Shown piece after piece: positions 23,440-34,827 of a stretch of DNA of 64,000 bases (positions are counted from its first letter, which is position 1; every line of letters begins with the position of its first letter). The DNA comes from Isoetes taiwanensis (Eukaryota > Streptophyta > Lycopodiopsida > Isoetales > Isoetaceae), in assembly GCA_021234155.1 (NCBI GenBank), contig JAJEKV010000055.1:1221090-1285089 (forward strand), written 5' to 3'. The notes beneath the pieces were generated by a model. That model had not been told where the DNA came from and ran no database searches. It worked only from the letters and a program-made list of their open reading frames with translations. The translations under genes and the position numbers were made by a program.

Positions 23440-25369
23440 TGTGACGTCCCCCGATCATATACGATGCTCCCATCGTACAGAAACTAGAGATTCCCCATCT
23501 TTGGCCATGCTACCATCGAGAGGTCGCCCATCTAATGTGGGATTCCCGATGGTGGGCAGGAATCCTACGTGGGAGGACTGGCACTGGACGTGTCATTTAC
23601 CCCATCTCCCTCGGGTTCCACCTAGCAATGTGGAAGCATGTAACATAAGTACATAACAACAAATAATACATATAACCCTCCCGAAGGGTGGAGATCACCA
23701 CAACAACATGAGCTTTCATCATAACAACATAGACAGCAATGGCGCATCCTACCTAAGGCTTTCCGCCTCAAGGTATGGTACGGCGGCTGCAGGATCTCCG
23801 TGAGGTCAAATGAGGGCGAATTCATGGCAAATGGATTTGGCTGGCATAGAACATGTTCGTTGGGTAGTCCACTCCATCCGCCCCTCCTGTATATACTTTG
23901 CCTTGATAGGGCTGATAAGTTTGGGACGGGACGTAGCTTGCGGGGGCATAGCCAAAGGGGGCTACTCACGGGTTGCATCTCCCGGTCCCGATGATGCAGG
24001 AGGAGATCACTCTCTCCTTTAGAAGACACATGCTAATGACAAGCGAGACTAGAGAGCCACTTTGCTTGTCTCTACGACTTCAACCTCATGAAGGTGGCCT
24101 CCCTACCACCCAAAGGTGTCGAGCCCATGCGAGCCACACCACGCCGTGCATAAGGTATTAGGCCTAGTCGCAATGTTCCCGGTGAGCTTTACACACCGGA
24201 GGATCAGCGCCATCGGACAAGTTCCCCTTGTCGGCCGGACCCCCCTCCACCCACAGCGCAGGGCTCTTATGCACGCCACGTGGTGGGGAGTTAATAAGGC
24301 TAATCTAGGATCACATCTACTAAGGCTTGGGTCTCTAACCCCTTCCCAATACAGTCGAAAAGTAAGCAGTTATACATCATAGATCCATATGAATCCAATT
24401 ACCAGAATATCACACCCAACACTCCATGAGGCCGTTGGATTAAGCCCATCCTATGGCTCCCATATGGCGGTGTGCAGCAACTAGTACGAATATACTTAGA
24501 AATGATTGGTCACATCGTATTGGTAAGCAAATACCCTATGATTTGCAATGGTTGTCATTGTCACCCCGATCAATCTGAGGGGACTCAACCCCCACAAAAG
24601 AACAAAACCTTTTGAGGAGTCCTCTAACCAACACCCACGGTGCCTTTTACGTGCTTGACAATAAAGGCATCTTCCTAGCCTTTTTTGTGATCCTACTTCT
24701 CTTATACATCATTGGCATAGGACCATGGTCTATCCCACCGTATTCATTTCCCCCCTGCACACCCCAATCATTTTTATGCTTATTCACATAAATCTAATCT
24801 AAACATACATAGTTAGGGTTCATTGGCTAGTTTTTGGCATCTATGGGTTAGATAGGGACAAGAATGGCTAATGGCTGATCTAAGAATCAAACAAGGTCAG
24901 TGGCACCCTCTTGGAATCCTTGGGCTGCTTTGGCATTCCTCCTCCTCGGCGTCCATGGCGGTGTGTGGATCGGTAGTTCGGGACTTGAGGTTACTGAAGG
25001 CGACCTGTTTGGCGCGAATCCCAATGCAACTGAGACGTCCGTTGCTAGAGGCCGATCTGCTGCTGCTGGGCACTGATCACAAGGTAGCCAAAAAGGGCGC
25101 TCTTTAGGGTAGCCCCTTTTATAGAAAGGGTACTTTTTAGGATACTCTTTTAGGGTTGGGAATGAAAGGTCAGGTCAATGGGGTTGTGTCATGTGGCAGT
25201 CAGCTTAATATATTCACATGTCACAATATGTACAATATATTGGGATCTAGGAGTTGCGCCCCCATGGGAAATCTATGCCGGCTAACGTGTCGTACGTACA
25301 TAGAGCATGTACTAGTGACGTGGCAAGTATAATATACATATTTATACCGTATATTATCCTGGAACGTCA
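23440..25369 (-). repeat. 5' LTR, copy 2
   Basis: Duplicate of the LTR at 17393-19319, with the same ends (TGACGTTCC at 25369 and GACGTCACA at 23440) and about 1.93 kb long. Confidence 0.75.
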
Positions 25370-25792
25370 TAGGTTTTTAATGTCCACGGGGATCCCAGTG
25401 GGCCATGGGACGAGTACATGCAGAGGGCGAGAGCCCAAATGAAACTTGGGGGACTAAGCCCCATCACCAAAGCACAAGAACAGATAGAAATCACAAACAA
25501 ATATGAAGAAGATAAGGGCTATACAAAACCATCCACGGATTAGAAGGCCACCGATCCCTAGTGATAGCCTGACCTCCTCTGTACACTATCCATTTCCGTT
25601 AAGAAATGAACAATATGCAACAATTTACATTTTTTGAAGGCATGCAAGTATATACACTCGTGGAAAATCAACCATGGCGTATTTAGGTATGCAATTTAGG
25701 TTTTCATTGTATATTTGTACGTTCTGTACTTTAGAAATGTGTTATTCAAGTTGGTGGTCAGGATGTTAGGAGTTTGAACATTTTTCAGGATA

Positions 25793-26390
25793 TGCTCTCG
25801 ACCAATTGTCGAGATTTAGCCATAAAACAAATTTAGCCATAAATAAAACACTTTTCTGCCAAAGAGAGAAAAAAATGAAATGAAAGGTTGCTCCCAGGTG
25901 AGACAATGGAGCCAGCAAAGAATCACTATAGGGATTCATGGTGTCTTAAAGGCAATAATTGCCATGGTTTTTGTAGCCCTTCAAATGTGATAAAATAAAT
26001 AATGTACGCATCACACCCAAAATCTGTGGCAACTTGATGTCTACGAATGGTTCAAGAAAAGCCTCAGGCCATCCATTACCATCAAGAGTGAAAATAAACT
26101 TACCTTTAATGTAGTGATGTGGCATAATCCCAACGGTTAGGATCTCCAACGGTCATGATTCTGCCACGAGAGTACATTAACGGGAGGTTTATTTTCACCC
26201 GTCCAGCTGTATCAGAAGAATGTCAAGGAAAGGAAATTTGGAATGGCCAACCAATGAAAGGGGCATAGAGGATAAGGCGACATCAGCCCAACAAAGGAAA
26301 AAAAAAAAATGTAGTGTGTGGCTCTTTCAATACCACCACTTCCCTCTCTTGTTTTAAGGGAAGAGAGGTTGCCTGTGGGTGGATGCAGCT
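25793..26390. other. unique spacer and presumed PSB28 5' region
   Basis: Single-copy sequence. No clear TATA box or repeat stands out; an A tract lies at 26302-26310. The last 100 bases presumably hold the PSB28 5' UTR. Confidence 0.4.
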
Positions 26391-27302
26391 ATGGCTACAC
26401 GTAGTGTTTTGCAGCAACACATGGGCGTTGCCATTAACTTGCAGACCTCTTCCTGTACAGCTCTAGCTGGGTGGCCTTCTCCCTCTTCTTCAAGCCCTGG
26501 ATCTTCATATTCTACAACAGGTGAGTCTAGTTTACAATCCATTTCCAATTTGATTATGTCTTCCATATGCCAATACCTGCTTTCCATCTTTTTTTCTTGC
26601 AATTTCAATTGGTAGCAACTTGCTACATTCTGGATCCTCAATGCACATATTTATCACCTCCACATGGATATGCTTACATTCTGGATATAGTTACGCAACC
26701 ATAGACTTCCAGTTCTTGGTGGCCTCCTGCGCATTGTGAATCCTCAATGCCGCTCACTCTATCATATGATCTTAGTATCAACAGACACATTGTTTTTTTA
26801 AATGCTTGTTCCTCATAATTGTGCAGGCTTACATAAGGCACAATGTCTTGGTGTATCAAACTCTATGAAGACTTCAGTTTTTGGTGATGTGAAGCAGCTG
26901 TCAAGTAGCATCATACTGCCTTCTGCTCCCATTCGAGGCCGTAAGCCTGTCATCACCATGGTAAAACCTACCCTTCAGTTTATCAAGGGTGTAGATGAGC
27001 TATCAGTTCCAGAGGTTAAAATGACGGTATCCAGAGATGGAGACAATGGAACTGCTACATTTATATTTGACCAGCCTTCAGTATTTGAGTCTTCCTTAGA
27101 GCTAGGAGATATCACAGGCTTGTACATGATTGATGAAGAAGGCACAATGTCAACTGTGGAAGTAAGCGCTAAATTTCTAAATGGCAAGCCATCCAAGATT
27201 GAAGCTAGATACATTATGCGCAACAGAAAGGAATGGGATCGTTTCTTGAGATTTATGGAACGGTACTCTGAGGCAAACAATTTGTCGTTTGTCAAGAAGT
27301 GA
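26391..27302 (+). CDS. PSB28: photosystem II assembly protein Psb28, nuclear-encoded, plastid-targeted
   Basis: Psb28 is a small soluble thylakoid-associated protein that binds photosystem II intermediates during assembly and repair. Two exons, 26391-26520 and 26827-27302, join across a GT-AG intron (GGTGAGT donor, TTGTGCAG acceptor) to give 201 residues. The first 70-80 residues are rich in Ser and Ala with few acids, as in a chloroplast transit peptide. The conserved domain starts about residue 85 and includes [43 protein letters not shown] and [20 protein letters not shown], all typical of the family. ATG at 26391 is preferred: it is the first in-frame start and gives a plausible transit peptide. 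It converges with the PRD3-like gene 350 bp downstream. Confidence 0.95.
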
Positions 27303-27654
27303 TACACAAGGTCAGTTTGAATATTTTTTTGGCTGATTAAAAGAAGAAATGCTGGCATTCAGCCTCTTGTCTTCTGCTCTATGTATTCCTTTGCCAAAGC
27401 ATTATTAACAGAACTACTCTAAATCACCATTGGTTCTTTAAGCTGCTGTGTTCTCAATTCTGTCAATAAGATCTACTGAACGTTGATAGCCTGAATAGAA
27501 TCATTTTTGCAATAATTTTCAAACTAAGACCTATACAAGAGTACAAAGTAGTTTATATAACTTTCAAAAGTCACATTGTACAGCTATTATGATGATACAA
27601 TACTTTCCTGACCCCCCTAGTTTAAAGAACTCATCAGCACTGGGATGGCTCATC

Positions 27655-29903
27655 TCATGGATGTCTTCGTTTTTGTGCTTTTTTCCGTGCCATAAGTATC
27701 TTTTGGCGTATCTGCTGCATCCTGTGTTCATCTTCATCATATAAGTTATGCATATTTTTGTGCTTTCTGGTATCTGAAACAAATATGATACAGTTAGAAA
27801 CTAATGCAAACGAATGTTGAAGACAATTCAAGCATGTGCACTACACCTTCATCCAAGATGCACAGGGACTCCTCGTCTTCATCATCAAAAGGCACCATAC
27901 TTTGCTGAAAAGTTGTTTGTTGTATTTGAGGGACATCATTTTGCTGAGAAGTGTTTCTCTGTGAGAGCAAATGGTAAATCAGTCAAATAAGGCTCTTACT
28001 TTTTGCCAAAACAATGCCTCTTCATAATTTTCCAGATGCATACCTTGTGGATATGCATTTGGTTTGAGCTTCCTCTTTTCTTCACCCAACCATCATCAAG
28101 TGCAGGAATTGTCCTTGGAGAATTCTCAAGAACCTCTTTAGTTGCTCTAGGGGGTTCTTCCTTTGCGGCTATGCATGCCTTTGAAGAACTATCAAGAGTA
28201 ATCTTACAGGGACCCCTTTTGTTCGCTCTAGGGGGTTCTTCTTTGATGTGCATACTTTTTGCAGATCTCCCCTTCTTTACTGGCTGATTTCTTGAAAGAC
28301 CTTCCGTGCATTGCGTGGCAGCAGGAGATGGATGAACTTGATCTTCATTTCTACAGTTGGACATAATCATAATTGCAGAGTTGCTAAGAGGATGGAACAC
28401 AGAGTCTGGTCTTACTTTTTGGAAGAACTTGGTGTGTGTTGCACAGAAACCTGAGACAGTAAACAGGAGAACAAGCAGGATAAATTAAAAGAAAAGATAC
28501 TTAAGATTATCACACTTATTAGGACTTTTACCTTTTTGGGAGGCCTTCCTCTTTTAGCACAGGGTTTGTTATAAGTACTAATGATGCTCTGTAACTCAAA
28601 TATTTTGTACATTAAGCTAATTTAAGCATCGCTTAGAAAACCAACAAAGCAGACCTTCATTTCATTATGCATCACAGAGATTAAGTCGTCCTTCAAAGTT
28701 GCAAATAGCCCAGGAATCTCTTTTATGGCCTGAGACAATGTGTCTAGCTGTAATTTCTTAATTTCTTCAATCAGACTTTCCGGTAGTTTGATAAGACCAT
28801 CCACAATGTTTTTGATCGCGGTATCCTCTTGTTTCAACTTGAGTAAACACATTCAGTCTTCAATTTCTAAACCGTAGATAACAAGGATGCTTAACTTCCT
28901 TTTGAATATTACCATAGATTGAAGAATGCCTTGTTGGTGAAGTAAATTTTGTGTGCTTCCATTAGCTGCACGTTGTCTTGCCCGTCATCAATTCCTTGGA
29001 AACAGAAATCCATGACTAGCAAAGACTGATCACAATAAAACAACATCAAGAATCATACATTCTGAAAAGGCCTCTTTTATTGAAATCTTCAGCTGCTCCA
29101 AATCCCCCTTCATAGAGTCAAGGCATTTAGAAATTCCAGTTACCATTTTGTTTAACGTTGCTAACTTTTCTTCCAGCTTCTCTGATATCCGGCCTGCCAT
29201 TCAGTACATGTAAGCCTTAAGAACAACATCGCTAATCCTACAAGAAACACAAAATGAAGCCATTACATTTATTTTCTGGCCAAGAACCAGTGGATATCTG
29301 TTGCAACAGATTCTGTGCCGTAGGAGCTGGAGCTGGTGCTGGTGCTAAGGCTAATCGAGAATTCGAGCTCGCATAAGGATAGCCATATGAAGAAGATGGT
29401 CTTAAGGCCGTTAAATCTCTTCCTCTAGCATTCAATCTCCGCTACAAACATTTCAAATTCAGGCCTTTACTCGAATTCCGAAATCAAATCTAACTGGGAG
29501 AAGAAACATTAAATTGGACGCACCAGATCGTTAAAATTTCCAAAGTCTTCCAGCGAATTTTGCGAGAACTGGTCTGTAGTTTGCGACTGCGAAATGCATT
29601 GTGAAACAGAATGCTGGCTTTGAGAAGCAAATGCAGAGCGGTTCTGCATTTGAGAAAACTCCCTTTGATGCTCTAAATTTGGAAGGCCCGAAGCATAAGA
29701 AAACCTTCAGAGATCAGCAAATACGTCAGTTTTAGGAAGGGAATCGGCAAAGAGAAACTTGTTGCAAGAAGCAATTGAATAAAGAAATCAGACCGCAAGA
29801 AGCAAAGGAAAATATTTTTGTTTAGAACAGACCTGGATTTATCGACAACGGCAAATGAAGAAAGAGATGCGAGGTCGGGCTTGTTAATCCGGAGCTTCTT
29901 CAT
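27655..29903 (-). CDS. PRD3: PRD3/PAIR1-like meiotic double-strand-break protein
   Basis: PRD3 (rice PAIR1) is needed for meiotic double-strand breaks with SPO11. Exon 1 (29903-29833) gives MKKLRINKPDLASLSSF, matching the family's N-terminal K-x-NK-x-x-DLASIS signature. Exon 2 (29704-29524) is a Ser-Gln-rich region (ASQSQHSVSQCISQSQ, then DQFSQNSLEDF), as in PAIR1. Later exons hold coiled coils (KLEEKLATLNKMVTGISKCL near 29160; KLPESLIEEIKKLQ near 28770), an AT-hook-like CAKRGRPPKK near 28540, a KEEPPRA repeat near 28150-28260, an acidic DDEDEESLCILDE near 27860 and a basic C terminus (RKKAQKRRHP, stop 27657-27655). This is the family's order of regions. Interior exon edges are approximate; residues 1-84 are joined with confidence. 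The divergence makes the name a strong but not certain inference. Confidence 0.78.
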
Positions 29904-30310
29904 GTCCGTCAGACTTTTCTCCTATCAAGGGCTAGGTAGGTTGAAAGACGTAAAAATTTTGAAATTTTGAAGCTGGTTCTTTTCTTCCCCCCTTCTAAAG
30001 GATAATGGACTAATGGGCACATTTTCTCCTTTGGATGCAACAATTATGAGTAATGACTTACATGGCATAGATTGTCGTGTGGAAGGGACTATGAGGACAC
30101 TCTTAAGGTGGTTTCCGTCCTTAACACACTGCCCCTCAAGTTTATAGTGATCCAACGGTTCAGATCAATCTTGATCAGTGTGTTACTGGAGCTATAACAC
30201 ACTGCTACTCCATAACACCCTAGGATGTTATGAAATGGACGGATCCAGATCAATTTTGATAATGATCGGATGGCCCAAAACTCTGGGCGGTGTGTTAAGG
30301 CGATAGCATA
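29904..30310. other. presumed PRD3 promoter side and spacer
   Basis: No coding signal. The segment 30060-30290 contains repeated phrases (TGTGTTA, AACACACTGC, CAGATCAAT..TGAT) that belong to the foldback repeat beginning at about 30311. Confidence 0.4.
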
Positions 30311-30447
30311 CGCCCTGGCCCTCGGGTGTTACTTCAAAAAAAAATTTGGGGCCATCAAAATGAAACAAGGCGTGCGCCACGGCGCCGCCCTCCGCCATTT
30401 TGATGGCCCTCAAATTTTTTTTTCAGTAACACCCTCGGCCCAGGGCG
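30311..30447. repeat. foldback repeat, about 52-bp arms
   Basis: The left arm, 30311-30362 (CGCCCTGGCCCTCGGGTGTT ...), pairs with the right arm, 30396-30447 (... AACACCCTCGGCCCAGGGCG), with few mismatches, around a 33-base GC-rich loop. It resembles the core of a MITE or other foldback element. Open frames across it are mirror images of each other and not genes. Confidence 0.8.
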
Positions 30448-31712
30448 TTATCTACTCCATAGCTTCCAGATTATGTTGGAAATATAACAAAGCAAGGAGA
30501 GAGAGAAGACAAGAAATCATCCCAAAGTAAATAATCTATTGAAAAGAGCATGCTCTAGATACAATGAAGAGCTAAAAGGCAAAAGCCCTTTTTAGCCCCT
30601 TGAGTACAAAAATGGACAAAGCCGAACATTGCATACACGTGTATATACATTCCAACGGATTCCTCTGCTCAAGCACAAAATGTAGGTACGTTTAGCCGAA
30701 TTGAGGATTGTGAAATATCTTTAGAATACTTAGAAATCAGGATTACATGGGAATGTCAAAATTTGATATCTACGCTTTAAAAAACCTCAAGGTTTTCGTC
30801 CATTAGGAAACCACATTTAGATAGGAGCGCCATCTAGAACGACCTAGGTGTCTCTTCCACAATGCTATGGATGAAGGAGTGCCATTTGGGGCAACCTAGT
30901 GTCTATTCCATAATGTCATTGACGAAGATACATGTTGCAACAGGTAAATGCAATAATATCTTGATTGTTTTCATTATTAAGTGCAAGAATGCCTAGCCAT
31001 TTACAAGAATGAGATGCCGACGTCCATGACATGCTTGGAAGAGACTTAAGCAGTAATTTTCCTTTGCCAAATTCTATCGTGACTTTTTGAGGCATCAAAT
31101 TGGTTCTTGCTCGCTTGATGACTTAAGGTTAAGAACCGTTGGATTGGACAATAGGAGGCATTATGTGGTAATCTAACACGTATGTTGAAGATGCAGTGTT
31201 GTAGAAGATTCATATCCATGGACCATGTATGGATACCTCATTAACATCTCATCTTGTTCATTAGATCAACCATACTTTCTGTAAGAATGGACATAGGGTC
31301 GACCAAATCTATAGAATCTGGTAAAGTGGAACACCTTGGTTCGCCAATGATATGTTAAGTCAATCATTGGAACAACGGGAATGTTGTCTCAAAATATATT
31401 CTGAGTAACATACGCATGTACATTCTTCAGCCACACCAACCAGCATGAGGTAAGTCTTTGATTTTTAAATAAGTTAGCTTTTTTTTATTTTATTTTTTTT
31501 TAATTGTTTGCATGGTGTTGCGGTGGTTCATATGTCAGCCTTTTCTTCTCATAAATTACTTGGCTTTTGATTCTACAGATAAACTTTTTGCAATGAAAAC
31601 ACCAATGGACTGTTTAGGAAGTGGTTTCACATGTTCTTTGTGGCTTCAATGAGGGATTTATTATGTTCTATGGGATTTGGAAAAAGAAAATAAACTTTAT
31701 GTGATCGTAAAA
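30448..31712. other. intergenic, nothing recognised
   Basis: AT-rich sequence with stops in all frames and no convincing repeat apart from short A/T runs. Confidence 0.5.
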
Positions 31713-31899
31713 ACCACTTAGTCTCCATTCTCCCATTGTCCAATGAGATGTCGCCATGTGGCAAGTTTCATTTTCAAGAATCTCCATCTACTTGCATTCT
31801 ACTTTTACTTACATTCTGTTTTTTTTTTTATTCCACTAACATTCTTGACTTTAATCGTTGGATGTTTGACACGTGTCATAGAATGGACGACTAAGTGGT
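31713..31899. mobile_element. MITE-like element with about 20-bp inverted termini
   Basis: ACCACTTAGTCTCCATTCT (31713-31731) is matched inversely by AGAATGGACGACTAAGTGGT (31880-31899), with one extra base. The interior is AT-rich and noncoding. Target duplications are not clear. A palindrome, AATGTCACTTTAAGTGACAT at 31914, with an inverted partner at 31986-32006, follows directly and may belong to a second small element. Confidence 0.5.
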
Positions 31900-32006
31900 C
31901 TCCACGTAAAGGTAATGTCACTTTAAGTGACATTAGGTGTCAACCGGACTCCGCACTAATGGCGTCGCCCTGTTTCCACCTCCATAATGTCACTTAAAGT
32001 GAAATT

Positions 32007-33719
32007 CCCTTATACAAGAACATGATGGGATAGTCCAATTTAAAAAACAAAAAAGTTTGAACCTGTCATGCAGATAGTAGATTTCTTTAGACAATTGCAT
32101 CTATGATAATTATATATACAAGAAATTTGTTGCGCTGCCGCGAACATTTTGTTTACCAACTTGATGTGAGTTCAAAACTGCCTAGGCAAATGTTTCCCAA
32201 AATTTTACCATGGGAACATTCTTATGTACAAAAGGATTACTTCATGATGCATCCCAAACAAAACATGAGGCATGTTAAATTAGAGTCTAGAATTCTTCTA
32301 AGACACCAGAGTAACTTATAAGTTGTGATGTTATTGAACACGGGTGCATGAAAATTTTGTACTCATGCACGATGTTGATTTCAAGTTTAGTGTTTATCAT
32401 TTAGTTTGTTGGAGGTGCTTTCACAAAACATTTCAAAGGCTAAGAACTTTTTTTTTTTTTTTTTTTTTTTGTTTCCCTACTGGCGTGATGTAGCTCCACA
32501 ACATGTGGCTCAAGTGGTTTTACATATTAAGTTTTGCAAGAATAGTCTTTCAGATTTTGCTATATATCCATTCAACAATGCCACCATAAATGAATGTTAT
32601 TTCTTTATTTACCTTGGAAGAAAGGTGTCCCAGTTTTTGCAGCAAAATAACTACCTTTTATACCATCTGGGTTGTTTGCAAGCTTAGGAATGTATGTTGG
32701 AAGTTAAATCATAACATTTAGCCGGAATTCCATTAGAATGGAAAAAAATATTCTCATTTAACTCCAAATAATTTGCAGTATGTGCATAGGAACCAAATTT
32801 TAGTTATAGCTAGACATATATCCACAACACCAAAGGAAACCTCAATCAAGAAGCATGTGGTCCGAAAATACCAGAAACCAAGTCACGTACGTGCACTACT
32901 AGTTTAATAAAGATCATCCATTAAGTATGGTATATAGTATTATTTTGAACAAATCGCCAATGCGATCTTATTCAGTAGTATAGGTGCATCATAAATAGCA
33001 TGAACAACAAGACATTCACCAAGAAATATTCACATAAGCATTCGTGGAACAAAATATAAAACAAGCATTTTATTTTATACAAAAATTACGCATTCTAAGA
33101 AAGTCTGATTCATTTAATCATTTATAGAAACAAGGTCGTCTACATACATAGAGCTTAAAACAATCGCAACTATGATTTAATTTACAAGTAATTACAAGTA
33201 AAAAAAAGATAATTGTCATTGTATTCAAGATATTTTTATATTCAAAGGTGAAATTATATAGGAGACCCTTTAAAATTTTCTAGAGGGACTCAGATCTGAT
33301 ATTTTGAATATGCTACTGATCAATAGTTATATGATCCTTGATATCCATCTCGATATAATCGAACTTCTCAAGGATATCAAACTCCATATCAACAACATAC
33401 TGCATTAACGTAGCTTCAGTTGTCAGAATACATGTAACGCTATTACGTATTAAACAGAGCAAATCATCAAAATGGGAGCAAAAGGAATATTCCCAAGGGG
33501 GAGTAAAGTGGGGTAGAAAAAAATAGGACATACAATTATGCCAAAGTGACACTTTTTCAAACAATTAAAATTTTTCTGAAATGTGTTTTTAGAGAGAAAC
33601 TTCTATTTTTCAAGAACATAACTTTTGATTGAAAATAGAATTGAATTTGTTTGTATCATCCATGGAGACCAATAGGGCTATGGAACTCAAACAAAGAGAG
33701 AGCACAACATGATATTTAC
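32007..33719. other. intergenic, nothing recognised
   Basis: AT-rich, with a pure T run at 32449-32470 that could be the tail of a minus-strand retroposon. No coding similarity is visible. Confidence 0.5.
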
Positions 33720-34670
33720 TGCTTGGGATTAAAAACCCCCGTCCCAAGGGGTTTTCGAGAGAAAAACCTTAGCAGTAATAAACCTGCTGACAAACTGTAT
33801 ATGATACATATCAATGAAGTGTTGGAGGACACAAGAGGGTGCGCATATCCATCACCTCCTGGAGATATGATCTCAGTATTCCCACTGAAGCTATGTGTAG
33901 CATCACATGGAGCGGCTGGTGAGGCAGAATCAACTCATCATAGCGTGCACTGATAGGTCCAAATGTTGGACAGTGCTGAAGAGTCTAGTACTCGTCCTCA
34001 ATAACTCCCAATTGGTAACACTAACATAGCATGCTCTCTCGTGCTTTTCGGATCCATCTACCTATCTCAATCGAAGGCGATAAGCACCTGTGCGAATGGA
34101 CACAATGATTCTGCACTTCTTTAGAGGTAAATATGTCCACAGATACTCTTGTAGACCTCGCTCAAGCGTGGAATTGATCTGGCCCTTATAGTATGCAGTG
34201 TTTACCTATTCCAAAGCCCCAACATCCCAAAGCTTGTCGAGGAAGCATGTATCGAGATACTGCCTCAAGTGATTATGATCCTCCTTAATTTCTACCTGTA
34301 TGCACTTGTGCTTCTGCACATTCCATCTGAAGAGCCAATTAGCTCGCTTGTGCTTCCACCAGGATTTGAAGTGTTGTGGACCCATTGCCATGGCATATAT
34401 AAGCGAGGTGTGGAAGGCGAGTGTTGCCCATACTGACCACCTTTTGAATTGGTGACAGTCTAGCACCGCCCGCCGCAAAGGCAAGAAATGGTCTCCTGCT
34501 GAAGTATCTGATACGGCACCGTGGACTTGATTCCAAGTGCCCCCGCCAGAAAAGCCTTATGAACCTGCTCGAAGTCATTCCATGTGGCAAGTGGTATCAC
34601 TGGTCCCCATACCTCCATCCCATATAGGAGAGTGAACTTAACCACAACCTTGAACAAGTGCGATTGGTGT
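33720..34670 (-). mobile_element. outer LINE (QSHLF family), 3' part, left of the nested insertion
   Basis: On the minus strand this is the end of ORF2 and the 3' UTR of a LINE of the copy E family. From the junction at 34670 it reads QSHLFKVVVKFTLLYGMEV, then WGPVIPLATWNDFEQVHKAF and ALGIKSTVPYQILQQET, then decays into several frames. The 3' UTR block at 33720-33780 matches copy E (TTACTGCTAAGGTTTTT). The upstream remainder of the same LINE continues at 39384. Confidence 0.88.
34660..34670. repeat. target-site duplication, left copy
   Basis: GCGATTGGTGT, identical to 39384-39394, flanks the inner LINE. Confidence 0.93.
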
Positions 34671-34827
34671 TTTTTTTTTGAAGGACGAAAGCCAAAAAGT
34701 TTATTAATCGGAGAAAAAGTACAAAATTTACATGTCTCATCTAACCGTGTAAGCACACAAAGATGCCACAGAGAACGAGCACGGAGCACAATGTACTTAC
34801 TCGAGAATAGGAGACTAATGATAAGAA

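Larger units (their letters stand above)
19742..25792. repeat. tandem segmental duplication, unit 2
   Basis: Direct repeat of 13669-19740. Long parts, such as 22800-23750 against 16745-17690, are virtually identical, but elsewhere differences come in short dense patches. Unit 2 begins at ATACCATCTCC (19742) immediately after the end of unit 1 and ends at TTTTTCAGGAT (25791), after which the sequence is unique. Confidence 0.95.

Noticed and set aside
30228-30530. Two overlapping ORFs on opposite strands with similar sequence
   Set aside because: They are the mirror translation of the foldback repeat at 30311-30447.
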